Below are positions 1-15,000 of a DNA stretch of 64,000 nt, one piece after another (positions within the stretch are counted from its first letter, which is position 1; every line of letters starts with the position of its first letter). A program made the position numbers and the translations under genes. The DNA comes from Anopheles merus. Its lineage: Eukaryota; Arthropoda; Insecta; Diptera; Culicidae. The stretch is from the NCBI RefSeq assembly GCF_017562075.2, contig NC_054082.1:34726148-34790147 (forward strand), given 5' to 3'. The notes under the pieces were generated by a model that saw only the letters and a list, made by a program, of their open reading frames with translations, had not been told where the DNA came from and did not search any database.

Positions 1-3000
1 CGACATCATCGCACCTCTTCACCATCGCGCAGTGCGAGTTGATAATATAATTCCGACGATGCTGGTCTTGGCTTTCCTTTCCGTTTCTGATTCATCCAGC
101 CATCCTCCTCCTCCTCCTCCACGTGCTGCTGCTGCTGAATTTTGGAAGTGAAGGGTTAGGTTTCTCGGTGCGGGCTGCTGGTAGTGCCCACATTTCGGGT
201 TTGGACCACCCGAACATGGTGAATTGGCGTGTAATTGATTCTGTGCCCAATTAAGTGATCGTACTGGGTAACGAGAACCCACAGTGGAGACGATATTCTT
301 GTTACAGGGAAGGGAAGAAAGCAGTTGTAAGGCTCCGGAGTGTTAATTAATATTACTTTTATGCATAAAATATCCAAATGCCGAAAGTATGTGTGTGATC
401 GTTATCCTTCGAAAGGAGCAATATTTTTGCGTGTAAAAGATTTTTCTCTGATTATTAAAGTGAATAATTTTTAATTATTTTTATTTACATTGAAGGACAA
501 TCTTGAAATCTTAATTAGGAATAATCGGAAGGCATAACATCCAATAAAATGCAATCAAGTACGATCGCCATATGAAGCAAACTGTGTCCTCCGAAGGACA
601 ACATTTCAATTACTTCCCGACAGCCGACAACTTGTTTAATTTCTTTATCAATACCGCGCACCCACCATCGCGTGTTTGTAATGAGATAAGAGAAAAGCGT
701 TTCTAATACCGTCAGCATTTTTATACACTGAAACAATCGCTCGCTTTGAATAATTCATCTGCTGCCATGCGACAAACGGTCACCCACCACTCACCCGTCA
801 AGTCGTTTCTAATGAACAGGCCCAAAGAAGTCATTAAGAAGGCGGCAGCTGCCAGAATGGCTTACCCCCCTCAACTCGCGAAGGAATGTACTCGGCCATC
901 CGCTCCCCCTCTCCCCCGCACCCCGTGTGTGAGTGTGTGCAATCGATGCGTTTGCTGAGTGTGAGGTAAACGTTTGCTTCTTGCCTACTTCCGATTGATC
1001 ACACCGATTGTGATGATCGAAGCGGCCCTTCTCTTCCACTTTCCTCTCCCTTCTGCCTGTCTGTCCATCAATCGCCATTTATCTGTCATCATCTGATGAA
1101 CAAATTACGGCAAGGACGCATCGGGACACTTGGTGGGAGCTATTAGCCAACGTTGCGGTTATGTTTAGGGGCAGCTCCGTCGACTTGAAGCTGAATTGAA
1201 TGTCGACTATCTTCTCAACACTACTAACGCGAGAGAAAAAAAAACAACCAAGCCAAACTATCTCGGATGGGAGGGGGAAAACAGTGCACGGCGCACACAT
1301 TTGCCAATGCCATGGCTATCTGTCTCCCGGGATCATTTCAATGGTCTGAGTGCGCCGAGCGTTTAAATTTCATTTTTTTTAATAATAACCATGCAATTCC
1401 TCACACACACACACACACACACTCGCCGGAACAGTGAAACCCCTTTCAGCTTCCAGTTCCTCGTGGTAGAGCTTTAACAGCGACTGCCCGTGAACTGCTT
1501 CGAACAGCTGAGAATTGGCGGAATCCTCTGGGCGGCCTCCTCTCACCGGATGCACCTGTTTCGATCGGGTCCAATTCAACGCCCTTCCAGTGCCCGATCG
1601 GGACCATGTTTGATGGCAGTTGCAGCCTGTCACTGTAAATGTTACGTCCATGCGCCACAAATCCCATCCCGCCGGGTGAAAGTGAAAGAAAAAGCGTCCT
1701 AATGCTCGAACCCTAGAACAACAACCCCTATCGCTGCGCCATGGTTGAACACACGTACCAACACACCATCACTTTTGCACGGCGGCATTGATTGGCGACG
1801 GTGTGTGTGTGTGTGTGTGAGTGTGCGTGTGAGTGTTTTACGTGTTCACGATCGATGCTGTTTAAAGCTGCTTTTAGAATGTAAAAATAGTGAATGAGAG
1901 AATGAAAGAGAGAGTCGCGAAGAGAAGCGATTGTTGGCGATTGATTGTTGCGTGAGAAGACCCGCTGCCGCTTGCTATGATCTTGCAGTCGGTTCGTCGC
2001 TCGTTGCGGAGTCGCCTCGAGCTCTCGATCACATACGGCCTATTGCAGCGGCGTATCAGCGCGGTGTCCAAACAGCTTGTACGGACGGACGGCTTTACAT
2101 CAGCAAATAAAGGTCAGAGCGGAGCAGCGGGTAGATTTAAGGGCTGAGAGGATCGTGGCTCCAAGCGGGATTCTAATCCTTGGCAGGGATGTGAAGGTCT
2201 TCTCCCGTGCGCCCTTAAAAGGGTCTTCTGACACATTTCTCCCCCCCCCCCACCCGTAATTATGGCTAATTGTGGAAGCACAATGGTCGGCTCTTGCACA
2301 GACATGCTAAACAGCCGAAACCTAAGCGCCACATTAGTTTGAGTTTATTAATAGCCGTAATGAGGTCCATTAAGGAGTGTGGATAAGATAAACGAAGCGT
2401 TATTAGGCCGTCCCAAGATCCCCCAACCATGGAAGGATCTTGAGGCGCGTGCAATTGTGTCACGATCGTCACAAACCGTGCGATACGGCCCGAAAAAGGA
2501 ACGGAAGGAAATGGAGAATCAGTTCTTAGAGACAATGCTCGCCCCTGCTAGATATAGGGTTGGCCTATATTTGCAAATCCGTGTCCTACAACAAACTCCC
2601 TCAACACACGCGGTACACGTTCGCCCATTCGCAACAGCACGTAGCGGTGTAGGTCAAGGTCTTGGGCACGGTCAAGATCACGGCGTCAGATCAGGCTGCG
2701 GCAGGCCAGAGGCAGCGCGTCATACGGATCACCTTTTTGGCCAGATTTGGAAGAGCACGCGGAAACGGCATGTATTCCCCCCGTCCATAGTGTCCGCACA
2801 TCGTTCCATTGCAAATCCCTTTCCCCCCAAGCACTGACGGACTCTGAAGCCGGGCAATCCGGTTCACAACCGAAACGGCAGGCACAGCCACACGTCAGCT
2901 AACGAGGGGCATATTTCGCATGGCATTTTCACAAATATGGCTATATGGCGCCATTGACTCGATGAGCCTCGAACGTTGTTAGCCCGGCATCGCGAAATCT

Positions 3001-6000
3001 GGGAGGGTTAATCATACGCCGTAAGCCACCGGTCAGCTGCGGTGTTGACCTTCCGGTACAGAGTAGTGCTTTCGCTTGTGGAGGAGTAGGACCATCATCA
3101 TCATCATCATCATCATTTGCTGGAATGGTTTGAATTTCTCCCTTTTTAGTGGTTGAGTTTTTCGTATTTGGTTTTACCACCCGGCTCAACAGTGCGGTGC
3201 TAATGAACGGCCTTGTCGCGATGTCACGTAGATTTGGCGTGCGGGCTCCGAGAACGCGCTCGCCAACTTCAACTTGACATTGACGGGCAACGAATTTGAG
3301 GCCTGTGGTGTGTGTGTGTGTGTGTTTGCCGGAGTACTTTCGGGTTCGTATGCTAATATTGCAAAGCGTTGGTGGCGACGAAGGCCTTCTTCTGGCGTTT
3401 GTACGGAATATGTGTTATTGCACCCTCAATTCCACTTTGGACAACACGGCATTGATAAGTGGCGTTGCACCGGTAGCGTTGGTCGTTTCTCTTCCCCCTT
3501 ATTAGCGTTTGGTGTGAGTGATGCCGACGTCATCAAAAAACGTTGGGTATGAATCACGTTGCTTCGGCGCCGGATACGCTCGATTTGGTCATCGATCAAT
3601 TGCGCTTGCTTTGGAAGAATTCCATCCTTAAGGGTGTGTGATGCATACGGTTGCTAGTGGTGTATTTGCATGACGTCAGTTTAAGGTTGCTCAATTGGAC
3701 TGGTTTCAGGTGGTTGACGATTATCTTCTCCAAGCTGCATTCGCCCTTATGAAGCGGTTGTCGTTTACGGAATGGAAACGTGTCATTGGGAATTAATATT
3801 AGGAGCTGTCTATGATTAGCTTTTCTTTCATGGAATTTCAATATAATTTTTTTTAATTTAAAGAAGCATTTCAGAAAAAAACAGGCTCACAAGTCTCTTC
3901 TGTTAGCGGTATTGTTGGTCATAGATAAAAACCATAATCAAAAACACAAAAGCAATTGCAAGTTGCAATCGGCCACAAACTATTGAATTCGAAGATGAAA
4001 ATTGAAAGTTTTGTTTTATTTTCGTTTTTTTTTTACAACGCTGCCACCCAGCTTTTAAGGCAAAAGGAATGTTCTTCTACCATCATCATGCTGGACTCTA
4101 CGCCTTGGGCCATCTCGGAAACGGGCGACCACCACTAACGATGCGCTCGTCTTGTCTGCGAAACCTAGGACCTCTCTATAGGGCAAACGAACTGATGTTT
4201 GGCTGCAGGATGGGGAATTTGGTTTCCCATTTGCTTATCACCGTAACGATCATCCATCCGAAATATGCATCCCACATTACACACACACATACACACTCTG
4301 TTCGAGCATCAAAATTGTTACGAATGGAAACCCTGAAACGGCGTGAGCATTCCGAAACGAGGGCAGTCCAGAGAGAGCCTCACCTAGAGCCTCAAGTCGT
4401 ATTACAGCCCCGGTTTGCTTCCCACATATGCTTGCTGGCTAGTATCGCATAAATCAAGCTACGTTCGCACACATGGTGGTGACGGTGCCGAAGAAAGGGC
4501 GTCGATGTTTTAGCATGTTTTTCGTTTTATTTACTGTGCAACACCACCACCGCCCTTCAGCCTTTGGGTGCAGCTGCTGCTGCTGCTGCTCGAAGAAAGC
4601 GATAGCAATTGGAATGTGTATCTTGCCCCAGTCCCTCTGTGTTGTATGGGCTTTGTTTGGGCTTCCTTTTGTTTCTGTACGTTCCACCAATTGTACTCGG
4701 GAAGGATGAAGCCAACACACCACAAAGTTAGTCCCACAAAGACACACACACACACACGGTCGCCACTCAATGAAACTTTCTCTCTCCCGTCGGTCCCGCG
4801 ATTGCGCGTGGCACATTTATTGCGCGCGACCAACCTTACACGCGTGCCGTGCAGGGTGGTGGGAACCCAAACATCCCCGTCATCGGTCCCGCGCCGTGGC
4901 GAAGGAAGAAAGTGATCTATCTTCCCGATCGGATCTACCCGAGCAATGCAGGCTGCGGCACACCCCTATGGCAGGACCTGCGCGTACACCGATAGGCGGG
5001 AAGGAACGCCCGGGTCCTGCCCGTGGTCTGGTTTGCATAATGATGCACGGCCCGCAACCACCAACCAACAAACAAATGCCAACCGTACGTACGGTGGATC
5101 GCGCAGCGATCGTGCGCTATGCGTTTTGCCCGGCACAAATTTGACAGGTGAAATCTTGCCCACCAGCCTGACCCCCCCCCCCCCATTTTACGCTACTATC
5201 ACACAGTCCGCATCGCGGGTTGGTGTCTTTCGCGCTCGTGACAATCCCTGAGACAGTGTGGAGCCTTGCTGGAGAGTTGCTCCGTATGGCCGATGGCGCA
5301 TTATTCTGTGCTGCCCGTTGTTCCGGTTTTGTCACTGGAATCCACACACTGCTTCCTCATTTGGAAACGGCCACGAAATGGTCAAGATGCTGGAAGTTTG
5401 CTGGCGGTTGATTTGGCGCGCCCGCCCGGTCTGCAAGGGAATTTGTTGTTTGTCCGTCCGGCGAGGTGGATATGCGTTTTGGCGCACCAAATTAAGGCAC
5501 CGCGTGCCAGAGAGCTGTTGTACCGTTTGGCTGTGTGTTGGAAAATAAAGGAAACACTGTTCTTGGTACCATCGACACGAGCTGTCAAACAGCGCAATCT
5601 TAAGCAATCCTAATAAGGGGCAGGTGGTTGCTGGTGTGTGTGTGTGTTGCTGTTAATTACACATCTAGTATGCGCTATGCCAGGACGTCCGTCAACGCCG
5701 GTTGTGACGGGTCGATAGACTAAATATTGATTTTCAGTAATTTGACAGCAGTTACGGCGTCGCTCCGGGGGTCATCGAACGGCACAATCGGCTGGGAGTT
5801 ATAGCAGGCGTATGATTAATCGCCCGTCCGTGTTGAAGTTCTTGACCAACTCTTCCCAAGACTACCACGGTTTTTGCTAGCGATTGATCGTGGGAGTTTC
5901 GGCTAGAACGTGGACCAGTAGAAGCGGGTTGGAGATGATATCTGCCACTGGGTAGGCTATCGATCGTATCTAACCAATTCAATTAACGTTCGTTGGAGAG

Positions 6001-9000
6001 TAAACGCTGGTCAAGTTGGCCTAGGCACACTATTCCGTGAAGCTTGGGCACCTCATTTCGGACTCGCTCACTGGAATTGACATTTTTGTCACGTCACAGC
6101 TGCGTCAAACCGTGTGCGTCATCTCTGTGGGCGTCATTTTGGAGTCCACACCAGGCAAACATTGCACAGTGCAGAGAGCAGTAGGCCCATCCTCATGGTA
6201 TGGGATGGGTTGTGCCAAGCCTACGGTGTCATGTTCCGAACCGCAGCTTAACGCTATCCAATGCTTATCTTAATCACTAATCTATTCCACATATCTTGTG
6301 GCATCATGTGTTCTCTCGGAGACGCATCGAACGAAAGCAAAAGTGCCCTCGGCGAACTGCGCCGCTCGGAGGTTTCACACCTCGCGGCAATTGATGCTCC
6401 TTCCCCGGGGGCTTGCACGCTTCGTCTATGCGAATGGAATAGAGCTATTGGGTGAGTTATAAAGATGACTCGGCGGTAACGGACGCGCGGATTTAGCTTT
6501 TATTTTGTAGGTTAATGTGCGCTGATGACCATTACAATGGTGTCGCCCGCAGGGATTATTCACGCGACAGCCCGATCCGCGGTACCAGGCGCCGCCGGAG
6601 GTCGTACCGGGTTGTGGTGTAAGTGAAGCAACAAACCAACGCATAGTGGGCCGCCCCATGGGAGCACCACGATCAACGCGCGCAAGGGTTCAGATTACAA
6701 CATTACCACCAGTCACCATTTGCTGCGTGGAGATATCGTGTGTGTGTAGATGTCGCCGAAGGTCATCAGAAGCCATTTCGTGTCGGAAGATATGTGTGCG
6801 GGTGGCGGCGGATGTATCATCGTCGTCGTCGGCTGCATCTGGATGGGCAGCTGCGTTCGTACATGTCGAATGATGCATCGATACACCAGCAGTTTTGGCG
6901 CAGGCGTATCAAACGAGGTGCGCGTCGAGTGAGTTATTAAGAGTGTATGATGATCTTCCTCTGATCAGCTGCCATGATCGATGATCGGTTAACTCTATCA
7001 AATGGATGTGCTTAAGATGAGGTTTCTTTTTATGTCCACTGTCCATTATTGTATTATCATTTTACTGGAGTTGCACTAAAATTTTCCCATTTGTTGGAGA
7101 GTTATTGGAGCAATAAGTAATCTCCGCTCGACTGGGATACACCTTCGCGCCATTCCTTGATTGAAGTGCATTATTACCACACTGCCTGGTGCTGCTCCTT
7201 TCTATCAGCTGTCCGCAGCCGTACCAGACACTTGACAGCTGCTCTCGAGCCCCCTTATTCCACATGGCTTGCCGCACACTAACCCAAAGCCAACTGGACT
7301 CCGGGCCAACCAATCCCTTGCCAAGGTAAAGCCCTATTTTCGTTCCGCGGTTCGTTAATGGTTTGCACGGCGTGCGCTATATTATGTCACGGCCTGTGGG
7401 ACCAAGAGAGGGACCACACTAAGTGTCCGTTTAACAATGGAGTGTTCGCACACCTCCTCCTCACGTGTGCAACGCCACCTTGCAAAAGTTGCCTGATTAG
7501 CTCGCACCACTTTCAAACGATTCGACGCTACGCAAATAATCAGCAGTTGTCAAAATGGAGCGATCTACCCCAGCGCGTTTGCGTCGGATTTCGTCGTCGT
7601 CGTCGTCGTTCGCTACCCGCACCCGCGTTAGCGTGTACGCAACGGTGAGTGGCTTGCTCGTGAGTCCCGACTACGTGTGCTCTATGGTTGACTGTTTGCT
7701 ATGTGTGTGTATGTTGATTCAATTGCCCAGAGGAAGGCGGCTGGAATGCGCACATGGCTGGCTAACGCGCGTGACCGGTGAAAGTGATCGATTTACATCT
7801 CGATGCACTCGCTCGTGGCAGTGGGCCCCCGGGAGCCAGGTTTGTTTGTTTGGCCGATTTCTGCCCTGGCATCGGCCGACCTGCATACCTGCCGGAAGTC
7901 ATAGCGAACCATAACAACAACAACAGCAACAACAATGCGGTGGCGGTCCTAAACGAGAACCAGGGATGCGAAAGACAATCGCGCATCGCGTGGCGAAGGA
8001 GCGAACGCATCTTTCGTAATGGTTTAGTCAGCAACCGTGCGAAGGTGGATCGGATCGATGGCGGGGAGGGGGGGGGGGAGGCGCACGGAATGCGATTTGC
8101 ATAGGTACATGGTGCAAATGCCAGTCTGACCCCCCGGCAGTAGCTGACCCCGTTCCCTGGGTGGTGGTGCATATGGAAAGGGAGCACATGGCATGGGAGC
8201 GCTGGACGGCTTGCAGTGGCTGTAACACTAAACGGAATCCAAAACTTAAACTTCTGAAACTTATTTCGATGTTGGACGAAGTTTGAGAAGCGAGCGATAT
8301 TATTAAAAGATCGTTAGCATTCCATTCGGTTTAGCGCTCCGGCCAAGTTGATGTCAAGTTGACATTAGTTCGACTAATATCTCTTTGATTGATAGCGAGT
8401 AGACGCAGTTGCAGTGATCGTGCTATCGCACATTGTATCTACTGGCAGTTGGAACCGAGTTGGAAAGTTCCACCGCCGAGAGTGCCCAAGTCCTTCACAC
8501 CAACCATACGATGGAAATTCCCTCTTCTGCACCTAATCGGACCGTAATTATACACGCACACACGATCCCCGCTAGAACTCTACGGTGCATGTCGCCGTTG
8601 AAGACTAATGATTGGCAAAATTCTATCGATCGCGCCCCGTTGAAAGTGCTGCCAGCGTAAATTCCATTTCGGTGTAAAAATTCTTCGCTCATTTTGTTGT
8701 TGTTACGGTGGGAAACTCCGTTGACCCTATGGGCATGAGACATAGGCTCTGTCCCGGTGTGTAGGAACTTGATCAGCCGAAGGGGCCGGGGTTGAAATAT
8801 CGGGCGGTTCTCGTGTACAAATTGCGCAGTAATTACATCGCGATCGCAACTCCCCTCCGGTGTGTTTGTGTCAAGCTGGGCTGACGAGGTGAGCTTGTCC
8901 GATATATTTGCATGCCACCGTTTGAGGTTCACGCCAGGTTCGAGGTATGGTGCATGGTACAGTTACCAGTCAACCGGGATAACGAGATACGTCCCGCCAA

Positions 9001-12000
9001 ACATTGATGTTGGTGCGAGATATAAGACTTCGAGCTCCCGGCAGGAATGCGACCATGAGTCGGTGCCGACACCGGCTGCTGCCATTGGAAATATAATTAA
9101 TCGAACAAATTTGTCACAACTTCTCACGAAACCGTGTTTGAGGAATGTTTCAAGTATGCCACAGCGCGCCAGACGCGCGTGAGGAGAGGTCACAACGTGT
9201 TTGTGGACAACGGCGTCGTTATGACACTTTGGCACGGGATGAAGCGGCAAAGCGGCAGGTTTCAAGCGGGAGAGGCTGAAAACAGTGTCCTAAATCCTAT
9301 TTAACCCCATGCTTAACGACACCGATTCGCCTTCGATGCCATTGAGCTCGTGCGGCGTGTGGCGTACGTTTTGCGTAAGTTTGTTTGCACAGTTGCAGCC
9401 ACGCTTCTGCTTCGGGCGAAAGGACGGACTTCCCATTTTTCGCTCGACCAAAGGCTGACCACTGTGCGGCAGTAGCACTACCAACAGCCCCGTCGGCTCT
9501 CGCTTGTTGTTTGCCCTCGACTCGACTAATTGAAATCCAAACAGTTGATTAAAACGTTTCGCGCGTTGTAATCGCGCATGGATTTTGTTCGCGGTGCATA
9601 TTTACACGCGCAGTAACGCTCGTAACGCTCGGCCCGGGTAAACTTATGGCTACTGGTGGTAGTGGTGGTGGTGAGCGAAGCGACACAAGCCACCCTGTGA
9701 CGGTGGCCACTTCCGTGCAGGGGGCTTGTTACCGCGCTAATAGAACCACTTATCCGACATTTAGGTTGCACCGGTATTACGCACTTGAGTTTAATCACCA
9801 GTGCGCGGTTGGCGGCCGGGATGGCGTAAGGAAATTATGCACCGGGGCTGGCGGCACGCATCAAACAACTTGCAAATAAAATGTGGAACAAAAAATGCCG
9901 ACGACAGGTTGGAGCACAATTTCTTCCTCTCCCTGCTTTGGTTTTATTGGAGAGACCCGCCAGACCGCCTTGAATAAGATCGGTCTCGCTCTTAAGGGGT
10001 AAATAATCATTGGGTGGTCGATTTTGCTTCACTAATCTTTCCTCCCTTGCGTCAGTTTGGCGGAGAATGTGTGATGAAATGCGATTTAAACATTGATAAT
10101 TTACTGCTAATTGTGCGCATAATAGGAACGTAATTATAATGTTGTTTAGCTGGCAGCATTCTGCAACAGTCATCTCCACACAGCTACCACAGTAACTTCC
10201 CTCATATTGTAAATGATTCAACTCCCCACACACGGTTGCGCGCTGGAAAAAGAGCCTCCCGTCATACTGTCATCGTGCATCATCGCACTACTCTCCCAAG
10301 TCAGAGTCAGACAGACAGCGTCTGCTGTGGGCATCAATCTTCGATTAATCGTTAATTTTATAGACCAATTCATTTGATCTTAGTTTCCGCCCCTACAACG
10401 TGTCCGGTACGACGGACCGTTCTCGGCCGGGTTCTTCTTGCCGGCTCATCCATTCCAAGTCGAGCGAGAGAAAATGCTGCGCCCCCGGTCATCCGCGTTT
10501 GTGTGTGTTTCGTAGCATCCTGTCATCTTGTCACCCTGTTCGGCTCGTTAATACACGCTGCACACTGCACCCGGACACATCCCGCGCGAGGTCACACGAT
10601 GACGTGGAGGACGGTTGCCCTTACAGTGCCGAGACTGTGCGGCGTTAATCGAGAGAAATTGAAGTAAAATGTATCGAGTTACGGGGCCACCACCGACGCC
10701 GTGCTTACTTCAATCGTTCCTTGTATCACTCCTCGGCTGTCGTGCCTTGGTTGCACAGCCGCTTTGTAGTGAATGTATTATCTTCTGATTTTAAAACATA
10801 AACCCCGACAGCATAGCGGTGTGTTGCCGCTGTGTGCAAATAAAAACGAACAATTATTTTTGAGTAATGTGTTGCAATACCTTTAACACGCTTTTCGACA
10901 AACAAAACTGTACATCCCCTCTGGCATGGGAATGATTGTGTGCCTCACTATTGGCAAAATAAACAGGCACTCACGCGAGCGGTTCGATCCGCGATGGTTG
11001 CTGGTCCTTTTAACCCCATGTACGGCACACGGTGGAATTATGGCGCATTATCGCGATTATTCCACCTTCCGCACGCGGTGTGACAAACGGCACCGATTAA
11101 GCGATCAACGTGAAGCAGGAACAATGGCAATTGTAGCTAAAAAACAACCACACCGTGCCCCGGGGTACCGGCTACGGTCCCACTGGGACATATCCGTAGG
11201 CTGCGGTCAACCAGTGCCCAAGGGCTGGCAATCACACGCACACACAGACTGCAGGTGGTAGCGTCGGTATTGAGTTACCTGTCGATCAAAACATCGATCG
11301 ACCACAAACCGGGCAACTAGCGGGACCGAACTGTCCGGGCATGCCGGATCCGATCGTTTCCGTTTCGCGAGCTATTCAATGGCGTCCGTTCTTTCCGTCC
11401 GCTCGAACATTTCATTAATGAAATGATCACGAATTTATTACCGTAATCGAAGTGACATGATTTTTGTTGCTGTTGCTGTTGTTGATGCTGCTGCTGCTGC
11501 TGCTGCGGTACCTGCCCGGTTGTTTCCGTTCCCGTGCAGGCGCACACAGCACGATCTTGACCTTGACTCTGTCCGTTGAATTACGCGCCAGCCTAGCGAG
11601 AATGGTACCGGGGAGGGGTGGGGTCGTCGCATTTTGGACGCTTTGAAGGCAGGTAAGCGGTATGCACCCACGCACCTATACTCGGGCTTGTTGGAGCTTG
11701 AACGCGCGCGCGGCGGAGAAGACACTGCGGAGAAGACCATCCTACGACCGGCAGTGATGCCGGGGGCATGTGGGCACAGGACATTCCCTAGCACGTAAGC
11801 TAGCAATTAACGCGCACCTATTAGCAGACCTGTGCAACCGGGGCCACGCGCGGTTCGGTGATCTATGAGTCAGTTCGGGGTGGCGCGAGAGACCCATTAT
11901 TATCCACTTGTGCCTTGGTGGAGCGTGCTTGTGGAGAGGCTCTTTTTTATGTTTGCTGCTCAAAATTACATCTTTCACCTTTGTGCGCTGGTAACAATGG

Positions 12001-15000
12001 CAGACGAGGCAGGCCGCTTGCAGTTAAAGAAGGCCTTCGAACAAAGCAAGGTTAAGGATGGGGGTATTAAGAAGATCGTTAGAAGCTAATTTCCAGATGA
12101 TCCGGCGGTTAGAAAGATCGTACGAAGCGTCGTTTCTATTTTTTTGCACCGCGATAACACGATATTTTCATTAGGGACATGGGAGCCTTAGTCTCCCAAA
12201 ACCGTACTGCTAAACATGATTAACGCGTCTTGTTTGTAAAAAGATGTCGTCAGACAACCTGTTTCCATGTTGTTCCGCAACCCAAAATACGGCTCCAAAA
12301 AAAATAATGACACTGTCCGGGGCTCTTAAAATATCTTCACACGACATCTCAATCCACTCAACTTAGTCGTGTTTTTAGAACAAGTTGCCGCCGCCAAATC
12401 TGTCGCCAGGAAGGGGTGAGAATGCAACAATTCAAACAGCAACAAAATCGCAACAGACCAGCTGTCCGGGCTTTGCCATTTTTCCTATTCCTATGGGGGG
12501 TGAAAAAATCGGTACACAATGTCGAGCGGCGGCAACACAAACACACAGATCGGAGCACCCGTTGCCTTTTGCGTCGCCTGTGTGCCGCGCGCGATCAGCA
12601 GTGGGTTAGGAAATTTCATCGTCCTTCACACCACGTGCGCCATTGCAATCGCTCGATCGATCAGTTGCGTTCGATTCCCGCCCAACGCGAAGGGAGCGAG
12701 AATAAATCAATCCAACATCCTACGGCTGTGGTTGCCCCTGCGTTGTGGAACAAGGCAGAGCGCCCCGTCAGTGAGACCAGCGTCGTGCACTCTCGGGGGA
12801 CATTTGCAAGGGGAACAAAGTGAGCTAGGAACGAATCTCCCCCGTTTCCTGAGGGACACGTTCGCATTGCTCATTGGAAATTCGTCCATTAATGCATAAA
12901 TTTGAATCTCGTGTTTGTGGAATTAAGCGGCACCGAAGCTCCCCGCGATGAGGCTTCGTCAACCCGGAGAGGGCTGAGCAATGCTCTGACACTTACCAAC
13001 TGGCGCACCATCCACACCCGGGTTGCTGCTTCTCGCACAAAGATGTGTTACGAAATGTAACCATGAAAAGCTGGCCGTGTAAAGATCGCGTGCTCGCTCC
13101 TTCCATTGGTCGTGGGGCGGCGCGCACGTGCGCTCAGCGGCATTGTATTATTCGTGCTCATTGGTGCACTTGTGTTCCTGCCGTTCTGCACCGGTCCGGG
13201 GCTTCCTACTCCCGCGGGGTGGATGCGATCGATTGAGCAACTGGCGGGCGGCCGGGGGATGTGAAACTTCCCTCGTTTCAGAGCGATCATTCGCGGTGCG
13301 TGTGCCCGGTAAGGGATCCATGGTACGGCACTCCAAATGCCATTACTATTACACCCCCCTCTCTCTCATCTTCCCATTTGCTGGTTCATCCGGTGGTCGT
13401 TCCGTGGTGTTCCAACCGACGGCTGCTGCTGCTGGATGTGAGTGAGTAATGTGTTTATTTTGTTAAACGATTCGCTTTAACACCTACGCGGCACCTTCAC
13501 TGTGCGATCGCTGGCCGGACCCGGGGCGGTAATGACGATGCCAGCCCCCGCGGGGTTTGAGGCGAGTCTGCGGCAGTACGCCTTCTCGCGAGATCCACGA
13601 GAAAGAGAGACGGAGGGACCGATCACTACTCAGCTGGAGCGAAAACGCAAAAACTTCCCCTTCCCTCATGCACTAGAGGCGCCTCCGGTTGAATGCAACG
13701 CGCCCGCGTGGCCATCGCGCACGCCCGCAGGTATCGAACGTGGGTTTTGAAGATCAACGGTGTGTGATGGGTTGCAGCAGCCGGTGGAGAACTTTGTTAC
13801 AATCGTTACAGCCCGGAGGGTCCACTTTACAAGGCCGGATGGAAAATGGATCGTCGAGAGATCAAAGCATTTTGTGGAAAAGAGCAACTCTCAAATAGCC
13901 AAGATCCAGGAGGTCGTCTGTTCTCAATATTTGTGTCGAGCCACTTAAACGCTTTGTTTATCTTGCACGCCAAATCACATTGTTGTCACTCCCCACTGCC
14001 ACCACCAACAACAATGTTCTGGGCCGATTCAGATGACCTGCTGACAGAACTCCAGCAGCCGGAATGTGTATCCGCTGGACCTTATTCTAATGCACCGCCG
14101 AGTCAAGTATCTTGATTGAAGGGCACCAACGACCACCCCCGGCAGCTGTTTCAACATCCGAAATTGTCCGTACCCACACACTTCCATCAGTCGCGCCCGA
14201 ATGGATGAATCTTTCCTTCTCCCCGACTAACCGTGACCCACGATCAAGTGACAGTGGTTGCTGTTGGTGCTGATGGTCATCTCTCCCGTCGTGCCATCTG
14301 GTGCCACTTAAAGCGCTGCGCCTCAGAGTTTCGTCTTCACTTCCTGGTGTCAATTTAATTATGGTGGGCCAATATGCTCACCCCACCGGCCCCTTCGGTC
14401 GACGGTCTAGACAGTCTTTCGTTGCTTGTTAACGCCAAAACCGGCGGGAGCAATCGAAAACATCCGGTGAGATGTTGGGCGGCCCCGTGCCGAGACAGTA
14501 TGCCGTCAAAGCGTTTGATCAACTGTTTTGAACTTCAAACGGAATGTCTTGGAGCAGGAAAGATTTGTTTTTTTTTTTTATCTTGCTGTTCCCTTTCGCC
14601 CTCATGCCTCGGGGTTGAAGTCGCTGCCGTCTGTTTGTCTACCGGGAGGATTTTACTCCCGGTGACGTATGCACCCATTTGCGTACGTACAAACAGTGAA
14701 AAGTAGAAGGATTCTTATCGCATTTTTTGTTGTTGGTTATCGTAAGCAGGTAACGTTTAGCGTGAAACGCATTTTGTCCTCACACGTTGACGGGTTTCAA
14801 ATCAATACACGTTTATCTGCCCAACTCTGCGCAAATCTTACTTAAAGCTTCTCACGAGCGAGCAGCACTGATTGAGTAAGTTATCGGTGACACACTCGGA
14901 ATGTGCCCCTTTCCACCTGACTGCAGAATCCTAACCAAAGTTTATCACTGGCTTAGGCAATGTCCACGCTGATAAAAGGATAGCATGAGTTGATATTTCT

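Noticed and set aside
2379..2837. 152-codon open frame on the + strand
   Set aside because: It begins with GTG, has no coding-like codon pattern and no family resemblance; its length is within chance for this GC content.
11865..12089. 74-codon frame ending LKKAFEQSKVKDGGIKKIVRS
   Set aside because: The basic C-terminus looked protein-like, but there is no recognisable family, no splice context and a poor start; treated as chance.
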